The translations under genes were made by a program, and so were the position numbers. Shown in pieces: positions 54,825 to 64,000 of a DNA stretch of 64,000 nucleotides (positions are counted from its first letter, which is position 1; each line of letters begins with the position of its first letter). This stretch comes from Shinisaurus crocodilurus (taxonomy: Eukaryota; Chordata; Lepidosauria; Squamata; Shinisauridae): NCBI GenBank assembly GCA_021292165.1, contig CM037888.1:30431140-30495139 (forward strand), written 5' to 3'. The notes under the pieces are model-generated. The model was given only the letters and a program-made list of their open reading frames with translations. It searched no databases and was not told where the DNA came from.

Positions 54825-55710
54825 AAAGGGGGTGGGATGCACTTTTGCTCTTTCCCGAGCACCTAGAGTCTCGGGGGAAAGTGCCAAGTGTGCATCGCCC
54901 TGAGGACTGTCAGGGCAAAAAGAAAAGATGAGGATCTCGCTGTGAAGGGGGTGTAAATCTCACCACCCCTTTTCGTGAGCAAAGATCGCTCGTGCCTTGC
55001 CTTTCCCTTGACAGCTTGCCTTTTGACAGCTGTCAAGAGAAGCAAAGGGAAGAAAAAGCCTGTTTGGACCCTTTAGGGGTCAATGTCCAGGGTTGGTACC
55101 TGCTGTACTCTGACAGCAGGTACCCACCCACCCCGACATTACCCAACTGAGGCTCCCAATTTCTGCACTTGCATAACTGCACTCCTGCGCAGTGCGGCTA
55201 ATTATTATTTTTTAAAGTAAAAATTAAAAAAAAATTGCACATTGTGTGTACACACATACACACAAGTTTGCCAACCACTGACACCCCCCACTTGGGCACT
55301 CCCAAGGGGCTGTCAGTGGCCATCAAAATGGAGATTGCAAAAGCTGGCTGTCAAGCCAGACTTTGTGATCTCCAGGAAAAATAAGGGTAAAGGGACAAAA
55401 AGCCATGACAAGCCGAAAATTACTTGCAGTCGTGGGAGGGAGGGGGAGAGAAGCCGGTCCTGCCACAGTGTCCCCTGGGAGACCAGTGGGAGGACCAAGG
55501 GGGAAGGAGGAGGAGGGAAGGGCAAACAACCCACGGTGAGACCAATCCTCTTTCAGGTGTACCATGGGTTGTTCACAGAACAACCAACCTACCGTAGCTT
55601 ATTGGGTTGGCGCGACGTGCGAACGCGCCCACTGTAACCTTTCCTCATAGGCGAGTTGCTCCAGCCCCTTGATCATTCCAGTTGCCCTTTACTGCACTTT
55701 TCCCAACTCT
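54825..55710. other. Intronic sequence, no gene seen
   Basis: TTGACAGC words recur (55009-55037), suggesting a larger inverted element around the foldback. No exon. Confidence 0.35.
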
Positions 55711-55711
55711 A

Positions 55712-56104
55712 CAATATTTATTTATTTATTTATTATATTTATCAATCGCCCATCTGGCCGGTCACCCGGCCACCCTGGGCGATGTACAACCAAAATACAA
55801 CAAAACACAATAAAACATAATAATTAAAACAATATAAAAAAAATTCTTATTAAAAACCTAACCCACCCCATATTCCCGCCTGAACAGCCATGTTTTTAAT
55901 GCACGGCGGAAGCTCATCACGGAGGGGGCATGGCGAAGGTCACTAGGGAGGGAGTTCCATAATGTGGGGGCCGCCACAGAGAAGGCCCTCTTCCTAGTCC
56001 CCACCAGCCTGGCTGCTCTGGCTGATGGGATAAGGAGAAGGCCGTCCGTGGCAGACCTTGTTGAGCGGCCTACTTGATGTTGCTGGAGGCGCTCCTTGAG
56101 ATAA
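55712..56104 (-). repeat. L2-like LINE 3' end, well preserved
   Basis: Minus-strand order from TTATCTCAAGGAGCGCCTCC through the NSLPSDLRHAP-type block to CATCGCCCAGGGTGGCCGGG and GGGCGATTGATAAATATAAT. Confidence 0.88.
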
Positions 56105-56170
56105 GCTCAATATCCTTTTTTAGGTGCGGTGACCAGAACTGTACACACAGTATTCCAAGTGTGGCCGCAC
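56105..56170 (-). mobile_element. CR1 LINE fragment
   Basis: Minus-strand codons read VQFWSPHLKKDIE, the conserved CR1 motif following VRPHLEYC. Confidence 0.75.
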
Positions 56171-56344
56171 CACAGAGTCCTGGATTAATCTGCAACTGGG
56201 AGAGCTGGACACTGCTGCGCGGCTTGGAGGGAAATCTTGCTGCTGTGTGTGGCATGCCACTTGCTTCAACAGGGAGCTGGCTAGCACACAAGACTACTGT
56301 TTTTCACAAACACCAACACCCCAACCTTTTCGGGTCAGTGGGTA

Positions 56345-56511
56345 CCGTATTTTTCCGTCTATAAGACGCCCCCATGTATAAGACACCCCTACTGGGCAGT
56401 TTTGCAACCGTGCGGTTCTCTCCTCGGCTTACTTCCGTGTATAAGACGACCCTCAATTTTTAGTCTAACAATTTTAGGGAAAAGTATAGTCTTATACATG
56501 GAAAAATACTG
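56345..56511. mobile_element. TA-flanked MITE
   Basis: Ends CCGTATTTTTCCGTCTATAA and the inverted TATACATGGAAAAATACTG; TA on both sides (56343-56344, 56512-56513). CTATAAGAC/GTCTTATA words repeat inside. Confidence 0.82.
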
Positions 56512-58090
56512 TACATTTGGAATATTGATAGTGTGTCATGGGTGCGCTCAGAAAATGGCTGCCACGAGGGAGGGCTTGCCCATTCCTAAAATGGCTGCCG
56601 TGGTGGGCACGGCCAGTCACAAATCTCTCCTTTCCCAGAAGGCAAACTGGTGAGACTGAAAGAACCGTGACTTGTCCAAGAACTTGATTAAAAGGCAGAG
56701 GTGGGGTCTGAGCTCCAAAACGCAAAACTATTCATCTGAACCCAAAAAAAAAGATGACGTGGAGGGCTGTACTTTGCTTTGCAGCATGCCAGCCTCCTGA
56801 TTAAAATAAATACATAAATAAATAAATCTTAAGAAATGAAATAAAAACCAGGAGTGGCAGGGAGCCTGCTGAGTGTCAAGAGGGCTTTCCCATAGGCACC
56901 CCGTCGGGAGTCCCCAGCCCTACAATTATATCCATGGCCCAATCTATTAAATTATATTAAAGGGACAGCAGGAATAATTGCCTAGTATACAATCCAAGAG
57001 TCAGGGTATAACATTTCCTCTCCTTGCTATTCTGAATTGCACACGTTTAGGGTTTCTCCTCGCCTTCTTCCGATATGAAGAGCCGCAATTGCTTTCTTGT
57101 AGCGAACCTGTGCGCATTTGCTCCTTGCAGGCACCTGTAACAGTTTCTGTATTTTGCTGGCAGAGATTCAGGAAAAGGCATGTTGAATCAGCTGTTTCTG
57201 AGAATATACGGCAAATCCCTGGAAGTAGGTCACATGACTGCACACACAGGGCCGGCCCCAGTTCTATTTATTCACTTGGAAAAGCCCTGTTGGCTGAAAA
57301 TAGCTTATCACTGGAAGTTCCCTCTTCCGCCTCCTCGGCGGCAGCCTTATGCTTCTGTTGGCTGCCGGCCAGATGCCGGCTGCCCGAACAAGAAAGTCCC
57401 TAGCTCAAGCATGCAGGCTCGGCTGATACAGCAGTACACGTTATTTTGATGCTTTCACTGCTCTGTCATTGTGAATCAGCAGGAATGGCCTGCGCTTCTA
57501 TAAAATATGTCTTTTTTGACACCCAGCCACTTCTGCGGCAGTTGCAAAGTTTGGAATGGAATTTACGCAGAATACTACCACGACTATTTCCTGCTACTGC
57601 TACGTTTTGCCTAAAGGCTACTAAAAGCAAAGTTCAGCCGGAGTGCATGTATTTTAAGCCAGCTATCCAATACCATAAAGCTGATGAAAACAACAATAAT
57701 TCGCCGCCTTCAAGCCAGGAACGCATTGCATTTCTGCCTTCCGTTAATTGAGCAATCTCCTCCAAGCACGGCAGACTTCAGAAACAAGCAGCAGGTTGAT
57801 CTGCACGTAAACTTGGCTGTAATTTCTCCATGGGTAGGTTTACTGGGGGGGAACCAGGGTTGCTCGAGCCCTCTGCGTAGTTTCATTCTGCAGGGGAACT
57901 CTGGTGCTAATTGCTTGCCTCCTATGACATCATGCTGATGGAAATTAGCTACCTCACTGGGGGCTCAAACACATCTGTATGGTGGGGGGGACCTCCAATG
58001 TGGGTGGGTGGGTGGGTGGGGAAGGAACTTCTAGTGATTCTACAGAGTTCACGAATGCATTGCCTGGGAAATCAATGCAGGCATCCAACA
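56512..58090. other. Repeat-poor intronic stretch
   Basis: 56990-57800 has no recognised repeat, mixed composition and no splice-bounded exon, and is the strongest conserved-element candidate by appearance. (GGGT)n at 58004-58020. Confidence 0.4.
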
Positions 58091-58095
58091 ATACC

Positions 58096-58358
58096 CAGTA
58101 AAGTAATACCTTGGATTGCAAGCAACTTGGTTTAAGAGCGTTTTGCAAGACAAGCAAATGTTTAAATATTTATTATTATTATTTTGACTTGATATACAAG
58201 CGACGTCTTGCAATACAAGTACTGTAGTACGGCTTACGGTAAATTAAAAATCTCTGTACAAATTTTTTTTGGGGGGGGATTTCGTTTTGATATAAGAGTG
58301 TTTTGGATTACAAGCACATTTCCGGAACGAATTATGCTCTCAGTCCAAAGCGTGACTG
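58096..58358 (-). mobile_element. Pogo/Tigger-like MITE, copy 2
   Basis: Inverted relative to copy 1: starts near CAGTAAAGTAATACCTTGG and ends GTCCAAAGCGTGACTG followed by TA. Confidence 0.8.
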
Positions 58359-58437
58359 TATTGTTATAAAGTCTATCTCAAACTAAACCTTCTTGCACAT
58401 AACGACTCCCTAGGAGACCCGCTATGACACCTTAATG

Positions 58438-58512
58438 CAGTGTTCTCCAACCTTGGGTCCCCAGATGTTTTTGGCCTACAACTCCCAGCATGCCCAAGGT
58501 TGGAGAACACTG
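58438..58512. mobile_element. hAT-type foldback MITE (CAGTGTTC family), internally deleted copy 7
   Basis: The whole left arm (CAGTGTTCTCCAACCTTGGG to CTCCCAGCATGCC) is present, but only CAAGGTTGGAGAACACTG of the right arm remains. Confidence 0.88.
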
Positions 58513-58514
58513 GT

Positions 58515-59500
58515 TTACAAGGAATGAAGACATTCCATCGCCACAACTGTGCTCAAGCTAAAGGAGGAGGAGGACGAGGACGAGGAGACAGGCACCCCTC
58601 TCTCCTTTGTAATGAGGCACAATATTCCCATCAACAAAAGGCAAGGCTGTGCAAGCAAACTTTGCAATCCACCATCTGGCTGGCCAGCTAATGCACGTTC
58701 GCGGCTATTCAGCTGGCTAAGGAAGCCACTAGGGAAATCAAGCTCAAGCCAAGACCTAGGCTTTGAGCCATATATAAATTAATGCAGTTAGATTAAATGC
58801 AGATGGATCACTGCTTGGATGGGTCCAACTTTGGTGACCTGGTTGACTAGAGGTATCTGACCAAGAGGCACTGAAAGAGAGAGTGAGAAAGACAAGCAGG
58901 ATGCTCACAGCTTCCCACTAACCCCATATACAGACCCAGAGGTACAGTTATACAGTCAAGGTGGGGCAGAGTAAAAGCGAGCCTGCTCTTTCCTGGAGGA
59001 GGGATCTGGTAAAAGGCAGCCCATTCCAACCAAGTGCGCAAGACCATACGTACACCAGGGGATAGCCAAAAAATTCTGCAGCTTCAGGGTCCGACCCAGA
59101 CACATACTTCCTTCCAAACACAGATCCAGCCATAAACTTCTGGGGCTAGGCTGGGCTCCTCTAACATGGCGCCCATGGGCTCAAATCTGCCCACGGACAC
59201 CTTGCTTGGCACCCACCAGGCTCCCTGCCCCTCCTGATTTTTATTTTATTTCTTAAGGTATATATATATATATATTAAGAAAATAATAATAACTGGGAGG
59301 TTGCCGTCTTCCAGTGTCATCTTTATTTGGGTTCGAAAGAGTGGTTTTGTGTTTTGGAGCTCAGTCAGAGCCCATCTCTGCCTTGTACTTAGGTTCCTGG
59401 GCAAGTTACGGTTCTTTTAGTCTCACCAGTTTGCCTTCTGGGAAGTACGGTAAGTGTTTGGTTACCAGCCATGCCCACCATGGCAGCCATTTTATGAATG
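58515..59500. other. Intronic sequence, no gene seen
   Basis: GAGGAGGACGAGGACGAGG near 58563-58587; (TA)n at 59259-59275. No exon. Confidence 0.4.
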
Positions 59501-59534
59501 GGCAAGCCGCCACCACCACCACCCGGCAGCCCTT

Positions 59535-59810
59535 CCCAGGGAGGCTAGAACGGCGAATGCTTCCAGAGGCAGGCAAAAACTTTTTTGTTCCAGCAGGCCT
59601 TTGGGAATGAATAGCCTGGGCCTGTGAGAATGTGATGGAGCCCACTGTTTATATTGTTACTGTTTTAACTTTGATATTTGTATATAATTTTAATATTATA
59701 GCTAATTTTATTTTATTTTTAACTTTCTATTTATGTGTTAATTGTACAAGTTTCAATGTTGTAATGCCACCTTGAGTCCCAGTATTGGGAAAAAGGCAGG
59801 ATGATAATGA
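59535..59810 (+). repeat. L2-like LINE 3' end
   Basis: Begins near a FPGRLERRMLPEAGKNFFVP-like coding remnant, then a T-rich UTR and AATGCCACCTTGAGTCCC with GGCAGGATGATAATGATGATG. Confidence 0.65.
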
Positions 59811-59817
59811 TGATGAT

Positions 59818-59982
59818 GATTTATATTTATACCCCGCCTTTTTTTCCTGCAAGGAACCCAAGGCGGCTTACATAATCCTCCTCCTCCTCTCCATTTTATC
59901 CTCACAACAACCCTGTGAGGTAGGTTAGGCTGAGAGTCAGGGACTGGCCGAAAGTCACCCAGTGAGTTTCATGGCTGATAAA
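59818..59982 (-). repeat. SINE-A, 5'-truncated
   Basis: Tail TTTATATTTATACCCCGCC, body CCCTGTGAGGTAGGTTAGGC, ending at CAGTGAGTTTCATGGC; the tRNA head is missing. Confidence 0.88.
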
Positions 59983-59984
59983 AA

Positions 59985-60860
59985 CAATAAAAATATTATT
60001 ATTTTGTGAGAATGCCCACGACACTCTCTAAAATCCAAAGGTGCCCACCAACCCAAAAAGGCTGGGGACCCTTGCTCTGGGATGTGGAATATGTTAAGAA
60101 ACAACGGAACCAAGGAGCAGAGAATGTTGGGCCACTGGCTATTTGGGGCGGGGGAGAGATGTGGTCCCACAGAACAGGAAACACCCATAACGCACATGAG
60201 GTGATACTTTTTGATTAGATCAGAGGGCTATTCAGAAGATACCCTCACGCACTGAGGGGGAAAGCTAAATTGTACACGCGAGCCCCGCCCCGCCGATGTG
60301 CCCAGTGGCCACGCCCACCAGCAGCTGCGCGTTTGGCATCAGAGTGAAAGGGGCCCTATGCGCATACATGCGTCTGGTGCATCGGCAGTGGAGGGGCATG
60401 ATCCTACCCCCCCACCCTCACACTCATGTGTTCATTGAATGCATACGGGCGTTTGTCTTAACAATTTTCAGCTCATGCTTAAAATGCTGGAGGATTGTTT
60501 AAAGCGACACATCACAAACGTCCCATGGAATCCTCTGGGACAGATAGCTTTACCGCTTGAAATTTTCTTGCTGAAAAATCTCTACTCTGTTTTGGATTTC
60601 TTGGGGTGGGGGGGTGGGGGCAGATTGAATACGATGATTGTTCCAGCAAAGCCAGATAATTTGCAACCCAATTAAGAACTTAGTTCTTCAACATTCTTTC
60701 TCAACCGTACCTCAAGAAACCTCAGCATGATTCTGTGACAATGCCATTCAGAATTTTTTTTTTTTTTTGCTGCAGACACCTATGTTTGAAGAAAAGTCCT
60801 GTGTGATTCAAAAGCTTACCTCCTGCATTTTAAATATTAGTGAATCCAGTAATAATGTCT

Positions 60861-60891
<31 letters not shown>

Positions 60892-61600
60892 TATAAATTT
60901 GCTATACAGTTTTCATTTATTTTTATTTCACAAGCTGAGTAATGGCAGAAACCCCGGAGGCTCATCCTTCTGAGCCGTATGATGGATGTTGTCCCATTCC
61001 CACAATTGCACACAATTACGTTCCAGTCTCCACCACCATGTCCCTAAAAGGCACCGGAAGGAACAATCCCCCTACCGCTGCCCACAGCAATCAGCCTGCA
61101 AGTGGAGGAAGAAAGCAATCAGAGCGCAGGAAATGGTTACAGCTCCAAGCACACAAAAATAAAACAAAACAGAGAGAGAGGGAGAAAGACCCGTAAGTCA
61201 GACCCAAGGAGGGGAGCGGGAGGGAGTTTTATGCCACAGGAAAGCGAGGCCTGAGTCAAAGGTACCGTTCAGTCAGGAACTGCAGGAAGGAGAAAGTTTT
61301 CCTTTCTTTCGGCAGGATGCTTTAAAATGTCAGGCATGCATGCATGGCTTTCATTAGCAGGGCCGGGATGCGTTATTGTAGCAGTTTTTGCCGGCTGGAG
61401 GGAAGCTGAAACAAAGCTCCAATCCTCATGGGCCTTGGATGGAAAGAGCAGATTCCAAACTTCCACATTCTGGGCTGCAACTTTAGCTCTTCCATCCCGA
61501 CACAGATGAACGGCTTTGGCTCCCCCGACATCCGTTGATGCTTGAATTGTCCCTGTGTCGCAGATTGAGCGGCTCTAAGCCCGAGGCCCCAGGGTCACAT
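59985..61600. other. Repeat-poor intronic stretch
   Basis: (TC)15 at 60858-60888, T14 near 60756, poly-G near 60604. 60940-61200 and 61260-61520 appear single-copy with no exon. Confidence 0.35.
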
Positions 61601-61807
61601 CATGCTGAGTAATGGCAGTGATTCTGATCCTCAGATCTGTTCATCGGAGAGGAGGTGCCTCTTCTGGGACTTCTCTGTACCGGGGACCTTGTTAAAGATG
61701 AAGGCTGCATTCCCTTGTGGGAAAATGGTCTGGAGCCATAGACTGGGGGTGGTCGGGCCCAGAGCCAAACATGGACAGGGCCAGAGCCAAACACAAGTAG
61801 GTCCATC

Positions 61808-61940
61808 CTTCTCTCTCTCTTGCTCTCTTTCTCCCAGCCATCCCATTTCTCTCTCTCTCTCTCTCTTTCTCCCCTTCACCATCCACTGCTCCAGTTATTC
61901 TCTTTCATATACACAAACTTCACACACACACACACACACA

Positions 61941-61999
<59 letters not shown>

Positions 62000-62002
62000 A
62001 CA
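61808..62002. repeat. Compound (CT)n/(CA)n microsatellite
   Basis: CT-rich 61808-61872, then (CA)n, (CT)n and (CA)n blocks from 61921 to 62002, giving long polypyrimidine and alternating stretches directly before a SINE. Confidence 0.95.
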
Positions 62003-62021
62003 ATTCAACAAGCAATGCTGA

Positions 62022-62172
62022 GAGCCAGTGTGGCATAGTGGTTAGAGTATTGGACCAGGATTTGGGAGATCTGGATTCTAGTCCCCACTTGGCCGTGAAG
62101 CTCCTTGGGTGACTTTGGGCTGGTCACTAACTCTCAGCCTAACCTAACTTGCAGGGTTGTTGTGAGGATACA
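62022..62172 (+). repeat. SINE-A, 3'-truncated
   Basis: GAGCCAGTGTGGCATAGTGG to GGGTTGTTGTGAGGATA; the B box is GATTCTAGTCC. Confidence 0.88.
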
Positions 62173-62174
62173 CC

Positions 62175-62700
62175 CCTCTCCAACAGCCGGGCCCTCCGTT
62201 TCTGTTGCGTTCACCCAGAAAGCCTCTGCCTTCCTGACGGGGCGAGAGAGGCAGGCAGGGACAAAATCTTGGAGGACCAACCATGAAGCACAGCAGCTGG
62301 AGTGTCTTTCTGAAAGATGCTACGCCCACTCTAGCCTCTGCACTCCGTGGGAGTGGGAAAGCAGGGGAGGATTACAAATGGTGAGATGAGCACATCTGGA
62401 CCCCTGTACAACTGCAGGCGTGAGGCAGGGTGATTGCCAGTGGTTCTGGTGGTGCTGGGGCTCCCAGTTGTTATTAGCAGGGATGGTGAGGTCATCGGCC
62501 ACCCCCCTCAGAAGTCCCTGCTCCTCTGAGCTTAGATGCAATTTTCACAGTAGCTGATCCCTGTTGTAATGCCAAGTATTTTGGGTGTCTTGGTCTTCAA
62601 CGGGCAATTAAGACCCATCAGCTTTACTAAAGGCATGCTATATAGGTGGAAATAAAGCGGCTAGAACTGGCTTGTTGGTATGGATCAACACGGCAGCCTG
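62175..62700. other. Intronic sequence, no gene seen
   Basis: No exon or clear repeat recognised. Confidence 0.4.
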
Positions 62701-62711
62701 AATTTTTAGAC

Positions 62712-63397
62712 CAGGGGTCTTCAAACTAAGGCCCGCGGGCCACATCCGGCCCGCCTTGCCTTTTTATCCGGCCCGCCGGCTGATTGGAGGAAGCAGACTT
62801 TTTTTTAACTCTTTCGCTTCAAGCGCCGATTCTTTTAATTCTTTTTCATAATATGGAAAAATTAGTGGTGGTGTTTTACCTCTTATGTATGAGCTGATGT
62901 AGCTAAGTCAGATTTATAATGTTTCAAAAATGCTACTTTGGATTGAAGCAGAGTATTCTCATTTGTGTGATGGCAAAAACAAAAGTATATTCATGTTAGG
63001 CATGAAACAATTGTGCAACTATATATGTAAATGCCACCAGCTTTGCCAGGAGTGTTCATTAATATTCCCCCTTCTTCCCTCCCCATTCCTTTTTCCTTGT
63101 GTGTCGTGTCTTTTTAGATTGTAAGCCTGCGGGCAGGGACTGTCTTGTTAATTGCTGTAAACCGCCCAGAGAGCTTCGGCTATTGGGCGGTATAAAAATG
63201 AAATAAATAAATAAATAAAATAACTTTCCATTTAAGGGGGGGGGGAAATTCACCCCTATCAAGTAAAAAAAAAGGACCCGGGTCCTTTTTTTTTAACTTG
63301 ATCCATTCGTTCATATTTTTTTCAAACTATAGTCCGGCCCCCCATTGTCTGAGGGACAATGAACTGGCCCCCTGTTTAAAAAGTTTGAGGACCCCTG
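62712..63397. mobile_element. hAT-type non-autonomous element with a nested LINE end
   Basis: Termini CAGGGGTCTTCAAAC and GTTTGAGGACCCCTG are inverted, and TTTTAGAC is duplicated exactly at 62704-62711 and 63398-63405. Subterminal GGCCCGCGGGCCACATCCGG is typical of this group. No transposase is encoded. At about 63118-63222 an L2-like 3' end (TGTAAACCGCCCAGAGAGC to AATAAATAAATAA) is inserted. Confidence 0.93.
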
Positions 63398-63404
63398 TTT
63401 TAGA

Positions 63405-64000
63405 CTCTCCTTGGGGGCACTGCTATGTGGACTGCCGTGCTGAGCGCCAGCACTTCAGGCCGCAGGGTTTACCACTGCAACACGTTTATTGCCGGCCAGA
63501 TGGGCGGTTCATAAATACAACAAATAAATAAATAAATAAATAAATTGCCGGATAAAAGTCTCATGTGGAAGCAAGCTAAGTCTACTCAAAGCGATTCTGA
63601 GTGCAGAGCCTTTCAGGCCTATCATAAGATTCATTGTACAAGGCAAAGAGCAGATAGGATCTGCTGCGAGTATAAAGCCGCAGACAGCGCGGTGGCAGCA
63701 CCCGGAACGTTGAACATTGGCAGCGACTCAGAACCAGCGCAGCGTAGCAGTGCTGGTGCGGTTATCATTGCCCGAGGTCTTGAGTCTGCCAGATGTGGGC
63801 GGAGAGAGAAGAGCACGATCCGGGGTAGGATGGGACAATTCAGCACGAAGAACAAGGAGGACCTCACTCACTGCGATCTCAAAAATAAACAAAAAACCTA
63901 CCACTGGCTACAAAGGCCCATAGTCCGAAAAGGACTCAGGGATGGGATGCCAAGTACCTTGCAGTGGAGCACCTGTCTTTACAGCCGCCGTGCCCCTTCG
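63405..64000. other. Intronic sequence, no gene seen
   Basis: 63406-63490 resembles 30290-30380 (CTCTCCTTGGGG...GCACTTCA), then an L2-like end GGCCAGATGGGCGGTTCATAAA with an (AATA)n tail to 63544. The last 450 bp are unassigned; no upstream IGDCC3 exon was recognised. Confidence 0.4.

Overview
This is vertebrate genomic DNA, most likely from a squamate reptile and probably a lizard. It is almost entirely intron. The only host gene I can support is a minus-strand cell-surface receptor of the immunoglobulin/DCC family, best matched to IGDCC3 (PUNC). Five exons are visible, all with AG/GT junctions and compatible phases, running from high to low coordinates: 42883-43027, 38832-38962, 33033-33170, 28888-29046 and 16021-16186. 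They join in one open frame encoding Ig domain 2 (two exons), Ig domain 3 (two exons) and the first half of Ig domain 4. I found no signal-peptide/first-Ig exon in 43028-64000 and no exon for the second half of Ig4 in 1-16020. The gene therefore enters and leaves the window through introns of at least about 21 kb and 16 kb. Exon numbers (3 to 7) are tentative and rest on recollection of the mammalian protein.

The rest is a dense, nested layer of transposable elements whose mixture suggests a squamate. It includes CR1 LINEs with the ORF2 C-terminus and ATTCTATG-type 3' tail, L2-like LINEs, two tRNA-derived SINE families (SINE-A, Sauria/Squam1-like; SINE-B, tRNA-Ala-like), and a 5S-rRNA-derived SINE with a CR1-type tail. 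Also present are ancient MIRs, many short hAT-type elements (several with perfect 8-bp target duplications), pogo/Tigger-like and TA-flanked MITEs, a non-autonomous Helitron, an L1-like retrocopy and one or two LTR-like segments.

Layout. 1-16 kb: intron 7 with SINEs, an LTR-like segment, an inverted LINE duplication, nested hAT foldbacks and a decayed L2-like reverse transcriptase (about 12.8-14.15 kb). 16-29 kb: intron 6 with a 5S-SINE, several MITEs, CR1 and a head-to-tail run of SINE-B copies. 29-43 kb: the exon-dense part, holding a GC-rich island with two long hairpins, an inverted repeat pair around exon 4, and a 1.87-kb Helitron with octamer motifs and a G-rich minisatellite. 43-64 kb: the upstream intron, with large foldbacks, CR1 fragments, and several repeat-free stretches that could be conserved intronic regulatory DNA.

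Most short open reading frames here are chance or LINE remnants. No bacterial or viral gene set, CRISPR array or functional RNA gene is visible. Repeat boundaries without target-site duplications are approximate. Family names come from reading, not from a database search.
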